Shown here piece by piece: positions 46,849-56,126 of a stretch of 64,000 nt of DNA. The notes under the pieces are model-generated. The model worked only from the letters and a program-made list of their open reading frames with translations, had not been told where the DNA came from and did no database searches. The position numbers and the translations under genes were made by a program. Each line of letters opens with the position of its first letter. Positions within the stretch are counted from its first letter, which is position 1. The stretch comes from Deinococcus metalli (GTDB lineage: Bacteria; Deinococcota; Deinococci; Deinococcales; Deinococcaceae): NCBI RefSeq assembly GCF_014201805.1, contig NZ_JACHFK010000002.1:186001-250000 (forward strand). The letters are read 5' to 3'.

Positions 46849-47297
46849 TGTTTCAAGCAGCGCACCTGACGAATTCTTTCGTGCACAAGCTGCTGTAGAA
46901 CACGAATAGGTCGGTCAGCGTTGCTGTGCATTCAGAGCTGTCACGATGCGCTCCGATATGGCTCCGGCAGACCGCGCGGTCGGGCTCGACCGCGATTGCT
47001 AATGGCCATGCAGTATGGGTGAGCTTCAGCTGCCGTCGAGCATTTAGGACCGTTGCTTCTGCAACCGGAGAGCGGGTCGCCCTGCGGCATTCAGGGGCTT
47101 TATAGACCTAAAATCAGCCTGAGCCACCCCTTCATGACCACAGATGTGCCCCTACCCAACGGGGCCCTGATGACATTCACGATCCGTCGCGTTGTGTGGA
47201 GCGTTACCACGCAAGACCTGTACGGCTGTCGTACAGCGGCCCAACTGAGCAGGCCCTGACCTCACTACGCTGCTTTTAAACATAGGCCAAACACGAC
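46849..47297. other. gap between convergent parB1 and parB2
   Basis: About 450 bases hold no supported gene. Two short hairpins lie here: arms at 46,975-46,982 and 46,987-46,994 (CGCGGTCG), and arms at 47,218-47,224 and 47,230-47,236 (CTGTACG). Neither has a T-run. They may end parB1 transcription. The parB2 terminator at 47,278-47,302 is listed separately. Confidence 0.35.
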
Positions 47298-47302
47298 CTA
47301 TG
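47278..47302 (-). terminator. rho-independent terminator of parB2-parA2 transcript
   Basis: On the minus strand CATAGGTC and GGCCTATG (47,302-47,281, 6-base loop, one G-T pair) form a stem followed by GTTTAAAAG. The stem includes the TAG stop codon of parB2, so termination and the end of translation coincide. Confidence 0.55.
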
Positions 47303-48185
47303 CCTCGAGGAGCGCTTCCAGTTGACGCAGGAGCTTTTCTACCTGGCTCCGTTTGCGATGGTCGAGGCGAGCACGAGACTGCGCGTCCAGCAGATGGCGT
47401 CCTACGGTGGTCCAAGGATCGTCTGGTGTCGGGTGGGCAGGCACGCGGGGTCCCGAAACCAGCGCACGGAGTTCCTGAACAGTGATGCCGCTCTGCGTAC
47501 GCTCCAGCAGGGTCAGGCGCTCGCCTGCGTCCTTGACGCGGCCGATGATCAGAGCCTTACGATAGTCGAGGCCCTCGCGCACGGCGGCCTGGACATCGGG
47601 GGGCAGATTGAGAACGGCAGCACGATTTCGGATGAAACTGCGCCACGTCTCACGGCCGAGCGAACCGAAGGCCGCGTCGAGGGCTGCGACGAGATCAGGC
47701 GCTGCCTCGGGATGACGGTCAAGGGCAAACATCCGCGCGACGGCCTCCGACTCCGGGACATCAAGGGTGGCGGCTGCCACCTGCAGACGTGCCCGAACCT
47801 CCTCAATCACGTTCAGGTTCTCCCTCTGCAGGTTCTCGACTGCGGCCGCCATCCGCGCCTCGGCGTCGTTCAGGGTGCGGATGAGGACCGGCACCTCATC
47901 CAGACCGGCCAGTTGGGCGGCCCGCCAACGTCGCTCGCCCGCCACGATCTCGTAGTGTCCGCCCGCTTCGGGGCGAACAAGGAGCGGCTGGAGGATGCCC
48001 TGCTGACGAATGGAGCGCGCGAGGTCGGAGAGCGTGGCCTCATCGAAGTGAACGCGCGGCTGGAACACGCCAGGTCGCAGGCTGCCCACGGGCACGGTCG
48101 TGGTGGCCGGCTGCGACAGGTCATCGACCGAGGCGACGAGGCCAGTCAGTCGGGCGCCGATCACGGGTCGACCCCGGCGCGTCAC
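47298..48185 (-). CDS. parB: ParB-type centromere-binding protein, pair 2
   Basis: The 295-residue protein has a ParBc domain with [36 protein letters not shown] and [15 protein letters not shown], a helix-turn-helix region ([13 protein letters not shown]), and a long Arg/Leu-rich C-terminal helix. The GTG start overlaps the parA2 stop as GTGA. It should recognise its own parS, for which the palindrome at 49,011-49,028 is the best candidate. ParB1 and ParB2 share the core motifs but differ in the HTH, consistent with different sites. Confidence 0.92.
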   Translation of the reverse strand: MTRRGRPVIGARLTGLVASVDDLSQPATTTVPVGSLRPGVFQPRVHFDEATLSDLARSIRQQGILQPLLVRPEAGGHYEIVAGERRWRAAQLAGLDEVPVLIRTLNDAEARMAAAVENLQRENLNVIEEVRARLQVAAATLDVPESEAVARMFALDRHPEAAPDLVAALDAAFGSLGRETWRSFIRNRAAVLNLPPDVQAAVREGLDYRKALIIGRVKDAGERLTLLERTQSGITVQELRALVSGPRVPAHPTPDDPWTTVGRHLLDAQSRARLDHRKRSQVEKLLRQLEALLEA

Positions 48186-48958
48186 GCGGGCGCTCCGGGA
48201 ATGATCACACCCAGGCCAGCGGCGTCGCTGATCTCCTGAGTGACGCGCAGGACGTCGCGGTGGACGGGTGAACCGTTGGCGTACATTCCGACCGGCTGCC
48301 CGGCACTGGCGCTGTCATTCCACACCGCCCCGCGGTCAGCGATCGGACTTGCTAGAGGATGCAGAAGCTGCTTGAGAACCTCGTATGCCTCGCGGTCGTG
48401 CGAACGTCGGGCGTCGTAGAGCGTCGGTACATACAGCGCGACGGTCAGGTCTGGGCGGAGCTTGCGATACGTCGCCATCGCTTCGCCCAGGCCGGCCAGA
48501 GCATTCATGCCTTTCTGGCGCGTGGGCACCGGCACGATCAGGTGATCGGCAGCCAGAGCGCCCAGAATCGACAGCTGGCCCAGGCTGGGTGGGCTATCGA
48601 TCAGCACACTGTCGTACTGGTCAGCCACCTGGGCCAGGGCCTGTCGAAGGTGAAGGTGCGCGCCAACCACACCCATCATCCGTCCTTCGGCCAGGGCCAG
48701 GGAGACGTCGCTCGGAATCAGGGACAGGCCGTGAACCTGCACTGGATCGGGCAGAGGAGAGCCCTGTGTCGCCGTGTTGAAGACCGTCTGATCCTGCCTG
48801 ATATCGGTAACACCCAACCAGTCGGTAAGGTTCGCCTGCGGATCAAGATCGACCAGCAGGACGCGCTGACCTGCCTGGGCCAGCGTGTAGCCCACGTCGC
48901 GGGTAAGACTCGATTTCATGACCCCGCCCGCATGGTTGAAAAGCGTCATCGTCCGCAT
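48182..48958 (-). CDS. parA: ParA-type partition ATPase, pair 2
   Basis: This 258-residue ParA protein starts [20 protein letters not shown]. The Walker A signature lysine is alanine (Ala10) and the G before the P-loop lysine is methionine (GGVMKSS instead of GGVGKTT). Walker A' [17 protein letters not shown] and Walker [13 protein letters not shown] are normal. It is the upstream gene of the parA2-parB2 operon, read toward parB1. A TATGTA box abuts the start codon, so the transcript may be leaderless from ATG 48958 or the ATG three codons later. Confidence 0.92.
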   Translation of the reverse strand: MRTMTLFNHAGGVMKSSLTRDVGYTLAQAGQRVLLVDLDPQANLTDWLGVTDIRQDQTVFNTATQGSPLPDPVQVHGLSLIPSDVSLALAEGRMMGVVGAHLHLRQALAQVADQYDSVLIDSPPSLGQLSILGALAADHLIVPVPTRQKGMNALAGLGEAMATYRKLRPDLTVALYVPTLYDARRSHDREAYEVLKQLLHPLASPIADRGAVWNDSASAGQPVGMYANGSPVHRDVLRVTQEISDAAGLGVIIPGAPA

Positions 48959-49009
48959 TACATACAGCCTACCTCGGCATCTGAACGTCTGGACGAAGGT
49001 AGCGCGGCT

Positions 49010-49029
49010 TGCTCGTCACATGACGAGCA
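49010..49029. repeat. parS-like palindrome, copy 2
   Basis: TGCTCGTCACATGACGAGCA has 9-bp perfect arms around a CA centre; the inner 18 bases differ by one from the perfect palindrome at 27,363-27,380. It lies 51 bases upstream of parA2 and 78 bases before the first iteron. It is the best candidate centromere site for ParB2, or an operator for parA2-parB2. Confidence 0.6.
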
Positions 49030-49106
49030 GACTGAGTTGCACGGAATCAGTGACGAGTGGCGAACGCGTCCTATATGGCAAAAAATGCCGGTGGCGTGGC
49101 GCGAAC

Positions 49107-49591
<485 letters not shown>

Positions 49592-49628
49592 GGACCCTGG
49601 AGCGCGTCCAGCACGCGAGGAGCGGCGC

Positions 49629-49690
49629 CGCTTGTTGTTGACAACATATATTCTTTTAAAAGATAAAAAGATCTACTAAAAGAAAAACAA
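49629..49690 (+). promoter_or_regulatory. AT-rich segment with repA promoter, likely DNA unwinding element
   Basis: Between the iterons and repA the sequence changes from GC-rich to nearly all A and T (49,644-49,689). It contains TTGACA (49,638-49,643) and GATAAA (49,662-49,667, spacing 18), a plausible repA promoter. The inverted repeat TGTTGTTGACAACA overlaps the -35 box. The segment suits strand opening at the origin as well as transcription of repA. Confidence 0.6.
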
Positions 49691-49704
49691 CAACAGGGGG
49701 ATCC

Positions 49705-51120
49705 GTGACGGACCGGGGAATCAAGCGCTTCGACGAACTGAACATCGCCAGACTCAGCCTGATTAGCGTCCAGGAACGCATTCCGGCTGATTACCGGGAC
49801 TGGGTCGTCGAACTCGAGGACGGAGATCGCCGCTACCGGGTCACGTGTCAGGCGCTGCCCGAGTACGGCGTGCCGCACGGAATCGACACGGACATCAGCG
49901 CGGCGCTGGTCAACCTATACATCGACCAGGGGTCACCCACGGACGGCACGGTCACCTGTACGCCGTACCAGCTGCTGATGATGGCCGGTCTCGATACCAG
50001 CGGCCGGTATTACGCGACCCTCGATGAGAGCCTCAAACGCCTGACCACCACGACCTACTTCATCGCTGAGGGTTGGCGGGACCATCCGCGTGGCCGGTGG
50101 ACGAACGTCAACTTCCGGTACATCGACCGGATCGAATTCACGTCCGGGCAGGCCGAGAAGCTCGACGCCTCCAGCGTCCTGCGGATCACGCTGCCACAGG
50201 AGATCGCGCGCAGTGTCCGGGCGGGCTACATCAAGTCACTCGACCTGTCGTTCATGCAGACGCTCAAACGCCCACCCACACGGGCGCTGTACCGGCTGCT
50301 CGATGCCCAGCGGCGCGATCCGGAGAATCCGGACGCGGTGGCCATGGCCTATCAGGTGGGCCTGATGGAATGGGCAGAGGCGTGCAAGATCGTCACGGAC
50401 CGGCCGAGCATGGCGCAGCGGACGCTCGACTCGGCGCACGAAGAACTGATTGAGAAGGGTTTTCTCAAGAGCGTCGAGTATCTCGGGCGTGGCAAGAAGA
50501 AGCTCCTCCAGTACACCTTCGGTGAGGCGTTCATTCCCCCTGACCCGGCCCTGCTACAGGAACTTGCAGAACTGGGCATCACACAGACCCGCGCGCTGCA
50601 ACTCGTGCGCGAGCACGGCGAGAGTGGTGTGGAAGATGCCGTGGCACGCTGTCGCGCCATCCTGGCGAATGGCTACAAGCCGCGCAGCAAGCCGGCCTTT
50701 TACGTGGACGTCCTGAAGAACCCCACGAAGTACCAGATGCCCGAGGGGGCCGTGGAGCCTCAGAAACGGCCCTCTAAAGCCCAGGAGGGCCGGAGGCGGG
50801 GAGTTGGGCAGCCTACCCTCTTCGATGAGGCTTCTGGAGCCTCTCAGGAGGAAGTGCAGGACGAGGACGCGCTGCTCCGGGCCCAGCCCCGTGAAAAGCA
50901 GGTCGAGGAAGTCATGCGCACGCTCACCTTCCTGCTGCGCAACGATCTCAAGCTCATCGAACTGGACACCCTGCGCGTCGCCCTGGACGAAGGTTTGGAG
51001 GACCCCCTCGAGATCAAGGCCTGGGCCATCAAGGGTATCGCCACTGGGCAGAAGATGAGCATCGTCCGGGACCTGCGCACCCGACTGAGCTTGAAACCGC
51101 TGCTCGAGGTGTCGTCCTGA
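49705..51120 (+). CDS. repA: replication initiator protein (RPA/RepA family)
   Basis: The 471-residue protein (GTG start) resembles plasmid replication initiator A proteins. The first 300 residues form two winged-helix-like units with TPYQLLMMAGLDTSGRYY, LKRPPTRALYRLLDAQRR and HEELIEKGFLKSVEYLGRGKKK. A C-terminal helical extension follows (ALQLVREHGESGVEDAV) and a basic linker (KRPSKAQEGRRRG). It should bind the iterons just upstream and open the origin. A hairpin terminator follows the stop. It is the strongest evidence that this replicon is not the main chromosome. Confidence 0.88.
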   Translation: MTDRGIKRFDELNIARLSLISVQERIPADYRDWVVELEDGDRRYRVTCQALPEYGVPHGIDTDISAALVNLYIDQGSPTDGTVTCTPYQLLMMAGLDTSGRYYATLDESLKRLTTTTYFIAEGWRDHPRGRWTNVNFRYIDRIEFTSGQAEKLDASSVLRITLPQEIARSVRAGYIKSLDLSFMQTLKRPPTRALYRLLDAQRRDPENPDAVAMAYQVGLMEWAEACKIVTDRPSMAQRTLDSAHEELIEKGFLKSVEYLGRGKKKLLQYTFGEAFIPPDPALLQELAELGITQTRALQLVREHGESGVEDAVARCRAILANGYKPRSKPAFYVDVLKNPTKYQMPEGAVEPQKRPSKAQEGRRRGVGQPTLFDEASGASQEEVQDEDALLRAQPREKQVEEVMRTLTFLLRNDLKLIELDTLRVALDEGLEDPLEIKAWAIKGIATGQKMSIVRDLRTRLSLKPLLEVSS

Positions 51121-51144
51121 ACAGGGCAGGGGAGACGAGAGGAT

Positions 51145-51172
51145 CGCCGGTGATTTCTCACCGGCGAAGTTT
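51145..51172. terminator. bidirectional terminator between repA and merR-type gene
   Basis: CGCCGGTGA (51,145-51,153) and TCACCGGCG (51,158-51,166) form a perfect 9-bp stem with a 4-base loop, followed by AAGTTTCTT. It lies between the ends of two convergent genes and can serve both. Confidence 0.75.
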
Positions 51173-51182
51173 CTTGTGGCCC

Positions 51183-51635
51183 TTACTCGCCTCCGGTGGC
51201 CTCCTGGCTCCTCGGAACGTCTGGTCCTGTCAGCCGTTTCGCCAGCCAGCGGTCGAAGCGCGCCAGGTTCTCCTCTTGTCGCGCGTACGCCTCGTTGATG
51301 GCGCGCAGGCGTGCATGCAGCGCCTCGAGCCGCTGGTCGCTGATCGGGACGTCCGAGCGTGTCCAGTCGCGGCGGTACTGGCCCGAGACGTCGTGCGTGG
51401 CCCGGCGCAGCGTGACCATGTCGCGCGCCTCCTCCAGCGTCATGCCGAGGGCGCGCAGGTCGATCAGGTCGCGCAGCAGGCGCAGCGAGTACGGACCGTA
51501 GAGTGCCCGCCCCGACGCCGTCACCTGATCCGGGGTGAGCAGGTTCAGTTCGGCGTAGTGCATCACGGTCCGCCGGGTTACGCCGGCCTCGCGCGCGAGT
51601 TCGGCGGTGGTGTAGAAGGCGATCTCGGGCGTCAC
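51183..51635 (-). CDS. MerR-family transcriptional regulator
   Basis: This 150-residue regulator has the MerR HTH FYTTAELAREAGVTRRTVMHYAELNLL, then the second wing (SGRALYGPYSLRLLRDLIDLRALGMTLEEARDMV) and a coiled-coil C-terminus. No cysteine cluster for metal sensing is seen, so the inducer may be a small molecule or redox signal. The GTG start overlaps the quinone oxidoreductase stop as GTGA; the longest ORF extends far upstream but in a non-coding frame. It is downstream of, and coupled to, that gene. Confidence 0.82.
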   Translation of the reverse strand: MTPEIAFYTTAELAREAGVTRRTVMHYAELNLLTPDQVTASGRALYGPYSLRLLRDLIDLRALGMTLEEARDMVTLRRATHDVSGQYRRDWTRSDVPISDQRLEALHARLRAINEAYARQEENLARFDRWLAKRLTGPDVPRSQEATGGE

Positions 51636-52606
51636 GGGACGAGCACGACCTTGCCGGTCACGCGGCGCTCCAGCAGGGCCCGCAGCGCTTCCGGCCCGCG
51701 TTCCAGCGGGTAGCGCGCACTGATCAGCGGCCGGAGAGTGCCGCCCTGCACCCACGCGGCGAGTTGCGCGAGGTGGCGGGCGTTGGCGGCGGGCTCCCGG
51801 CGCGCGAATTCGCCCCAGAACACCCCGACCACGCTCGCGCCCTTCAACAGCGGCAGGTTCAGCGGCAGGCGCGGAATCTCGCCGCCGGCGAAGCCGACCA
51901 CGAGGTACCGACCGTCCCACGCGATCGAGCGGAACGCCGGTTCGGCCAGCGCGTCTCCCACTGGATCGAGGATCACGTCGGGGCCGCTGCCGGCTGTCAG
52001 TACCTTGAGCCGCGCGCGGAGGTCTTCGGCGGCGTAGTCGATGATCTCGTCGGCCCCGTGCTCGCGGGCCACGGTGCCCTTTTCGGCGCTGCTCACGCCG
52101 GCGATCACGCGTGCCCCCAGCGCCTTGCCGATCATCACGGCCGCCAGACCCACGCCGCCCGCCGCACCCAGCACCAGCAGTGTCTCGCCACTCACCAGCC
52201 GGCCCCGGTCGACCAGCGCGTGCATGGCCGTGCCGTATGCAAGCGGCAGTGTCGCTGCGACCGCCGCGTCCAGGCCGTCCGGGAGGGGCATCACCGCGCG
52301 GGCCTGAGCGATCACGTGTGTGGCGAAGGCGCCCGTGCCGGTGAAGGCGGCGACCCGCTGCCCCACCCGGAGACCGTCCACGTCTGGGCCCACGGCGGCG
52401 ACCGTGCCGGCGGCCTCCGCGCCGGGCACAAAGGGCAGGGGAGGCCGCACCTGGTACTGGCCCATGACCATCAGCGCGTCCGGGTAGTTCACGCCGGCCG
52501 CCTCGACCGCGATCAGCACCTCGCCCGGGCCGGGTACGGGCTGCGGCCCCTCCAGCACGCGCAGCGCCTCGGGCACGTCGTAGGACTCGCAGGTCAGGGC
52601 GCGCAC
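51632..52606 (-). CDS. zinc-independent NADPH:quinone oxidoreductase-type MDR protein
   Basis: This 324-residue medium-chain dehydrogenase/reductase starts RALTCESYDVPEALRVLEGP, with the cofactor motif LVLGAAGGVGLAAVMIGKALGA and the NADPH-preferring SSAEKG loop. It also has GVNYPDALMVMGQYQ and the DPVGDALAEPAFRSI substrate region. Zinc-ligand cysteines are lacking, as in quinone reductases. GTG 52606 has GAGG upstream and gives the family N-terminus; an ATG at 52648 is an alternative. It is divergent from the acyl-CoA dehydrogenase gene and coupled to the MerR-type gene. Confidence 0.85.
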   Translation of the reverse strand: MRALTCESYDVPEALRVLEGPQPVPGPGEVLIAVEAAGVNYPDALMVMGQYQVRPPLPFVPGAEAAGTVAAVGPDVDGLRVGQRVAAFTGTGAFATHVIAQARAVMPLPDGLDAAVAATLPLAYGTAMHALVDRGRLVSGETLLVLGAAGGVGLAAVMIGKALGARVIAGVSSAEKGTVAREHGADEIIDYAAEDLRARLKVLTAGSGPDVILDPVGDALAEPAFRSIAWDGRYLVVGFAGGEIPRLPLNLPLLKGASVVGVFWGEFARREPAANARHLAQLAAWVQGGTLRPLISARYPLERGPEALRALLERRVTGKVVLVP

Positions 52607-52754
52607 GGAGCGCCTCGCGTCGTCAGGGCAGGGGGGAGCATGGATCATGTTAACGCGGGCGTGCACAGTTGACGTGCGGGGACACCGTGGATACGCTCGC
52701 CGTAGCCCAGACCCCAGTACCCGGCCGGGCGCCCCGGCCCCAGGAGACGATCAA

Positions 52755-54551
<1,797 letters not shown>

Positions 54552-54594
54552 ACGCAGGACCCGCCGTCCCTGTCCTGGCTGTGCAGCGCCGGGC

Positions 54595-55377
54595 TCAGTT
54601 CAGCAGCTTGCCGGCGTCACGCTCCGTGCGGGTCACGGCGACCAGGGTGAAGTCGGCGTGCACGTGCAGCACCACGTCGCGCTGCTGGTAGCGCAGGGTG
54701 ACCGTGTGCAGGTTCTCGGCCATGAACTGGTGCCCGATCACGCGGGCCGTGTTCACGAAGTACGACGCGAAACTCAGCAGCTTGGGGTCCAGCGGCCGAC
54801 CCTGGTGCCCGAGCAGCTTGTGGCTGGCGTCCAGCAGGGCCAGCGCCTCGGCACGGCCCGAGTCGTGGTAGTGCTGGATCAGGCGCTGCGCCTCGCCCAC
54901 CGGCCGCTCCGGGGCCGGGGCAGCGGCCGGTGCCGGCACCGGAGCGGCGGCCACGGCCGCCTGGAGAGCGGGCACCTCAGCGGGTTGCGCGTCTGGGGCA
55001 GGAGCGCGGCCAGGGAGCAGGCCCTCGACCATCGGAATGAGTTCGTCCTGGCTGAAGGGCTTGCGCAGCACGGCGTTCGCGCCGGCGTCGCGGGCCTGCG
55101 CGCGGATCTCCTCGTCGACGTTGCCGCTCATCAGGATCACCGGCAGCGAGTGGAAGCGCTCCTGGCGGCGCAGCGTCGAGCATAGCTCCAGACCGCTCAT
55201 GCCCGGCATGATCACGTCCACCATCAGCAGGTCGAAGGAGGTCGGCTCGTTCAGCAGCGCCTCGAGCGCTTCCTCGCCGCTGACCGCGCTGTGGCTGGTC
55301 AGGGCGTGACGCTTGAAGGTGATCTCGAGGGCCTTGCGGACGGAAACGCTGTCGTCGACGATGAAGATCTGTGGCAT
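54595..55377 (-). CDS. response regulator with receiver domain and C-terminal roadblock-like domain
   Basis: This 260-residue protein has an N-terminal receiver: acidic pair DD at 8-9, phosphoacceptor Asp54 (MVDVIMPGMSG), the switch Ser/Thr (LMSGN) and the conserved lysine in LRKPFSQDE. An Ala/Pro linker (residues about 130-160) leads to a C-terminal domain of about 95 residues with FASYFVNTARVIGHQFMAENL. It is the last gene of the chemosensory cluster, 11 bases after the PATAN-type gene. It probably relays the kinase signal to a motility or adhesion output. Confidence 0.83.
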   Translation of the reverse strand: MPQIFIVDDSVSVRKALEITFKRHALTSHSAVSGEEALEALLNEPTSFDLLMVDVIMPGMSGLELCSTLRRQERFHSLPVILMSGNVDEEIRAQARDAGANAVLRKPFSQDELIPMVEGLLPGRAPAPDAQPAEVPALQAAVAAAPVPAPAAAPAPERPVGEAQRLIQHYHDSGRAEALALLDASHKLLGHQGRPLDPKLLSFASYFVNTARVIGHQFMAENLHTVTLRYQQRDVVLHVHADFTLVAVTRTERDAGKLLN

Positions 55378-55388
55378 GGGGTGTCCTG

Positions 55389-56126
55389 TCAGGGCCGCGC
55401 GCTGGATTCGTCCAGGTCGACGGCAAGTTCGATGAGAAGGCGGGCGGTGGATTGGGTGAAGTCCTGGGCATCGTGCACGGGCACTTCGGGCGAGCGGTAG
55501 AAGCTGAACTCTGCGGCCGGGTGCTGCTCGATGAACTTCAGCAGCGCCAGGATCGCGGCCTTGCCGGAGCGGCCCGCGAATTCGGCGTACACGACCTGCC
55601 CCGCGTTCATGGCGAGGTGACCGGTGCGCTGGCTGCCGCCCTCAGGGCGCACCGTGACCAGCCAGTGGCCGCTGAACGCCAGGTCCGCCACCCAGTTCAG
55701 GAATTCCGGCAGGCTGGGCGCGCCCAGGTGGCCGTCGAGTTCCGGCCGCCGGCGGGTGTTCATCGGCACCGGGTAGTGGGCCATGTCCACGCCCAGCTGC
55801 CGGAACGCGCGGGCGAGCACCTCGGGGCCGGCGGGCAGCGTCATGAAGCGGTGGTCGCCGGCGTCCGGCGCGCCGGGAATCAGGTACACCGGCAGGCGGC
55901 TGGTCGAGTCGTCGCCCGCCACCACCGAGCAGAATTCCGCGCCGGACATGTCGGGCATCTGCGCGTCGCAGATGATCGCGTCCACCGACGTGCGTTCCAG
56001 CTGCGTCAGGGCGTGCAGGGCGCCCTCGGCGTGCACGACCTGCACGCCCACCTGGCGGGCAAGGTGGCCGTACATCGCCGCGCGCGCGGGGTTGTTCAGC
56101 ACCGTCAGCATGACCGGGGTGCTCAT
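55389..56126 (-). CDS. pseudo-receiver plus PATAN/DUF4388 domain protein
   Basis: This 245-residue protein has a receiver-like N-terminus in which the acidic pair is Asn-Asn (VLNNPARA) although the phosphate-site Asp54 (ICDAQMPDMSG) is kept. The usual Thr/Ser and Lys positions are not conserved. The second half is a DUF4388 (PATAN) domain (DGHLGAPSLPEFLNWVADLAFSGHWLVTV and MNAGQVVYAEFAGRSGKAAILALLKF). PATAN proteins are known in gliding and phototaxis systems of cyanobacteria. It overlaps the CheA stop by ATGA. The receiver is probably not phosphorylated normally. Confidence 0.82.
   Translation of the reverse strand: MSTPVMLTVLNNPARAAMYGHLARQVGVQVVHAEGALHALTQLERTSVDAIICDAQMPDMSGAEFCSVVAGDDSTSRLPVYLIPGAPDAGDHRFMTLPAGPEVLARAFRQLGVDMAHYPVPMNTRRRPELDGHLGAPSLPEFLNWVADLAFSGHWLVTVRPEGGSQRTGHLAMNAGQVVYAEFAGRSGKAAILALLKFIEQHPAAEFSFYRSPEVPVHDAQDFTQSTARLLIELAVDLDESSARP

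Noticed and set aside
47322..48239. Plus-strand open frame of 305 codons opposite parB2
   Set aside because: Antisense shadow of ParB2, which has complete GERR and ENLQRENL motifs.
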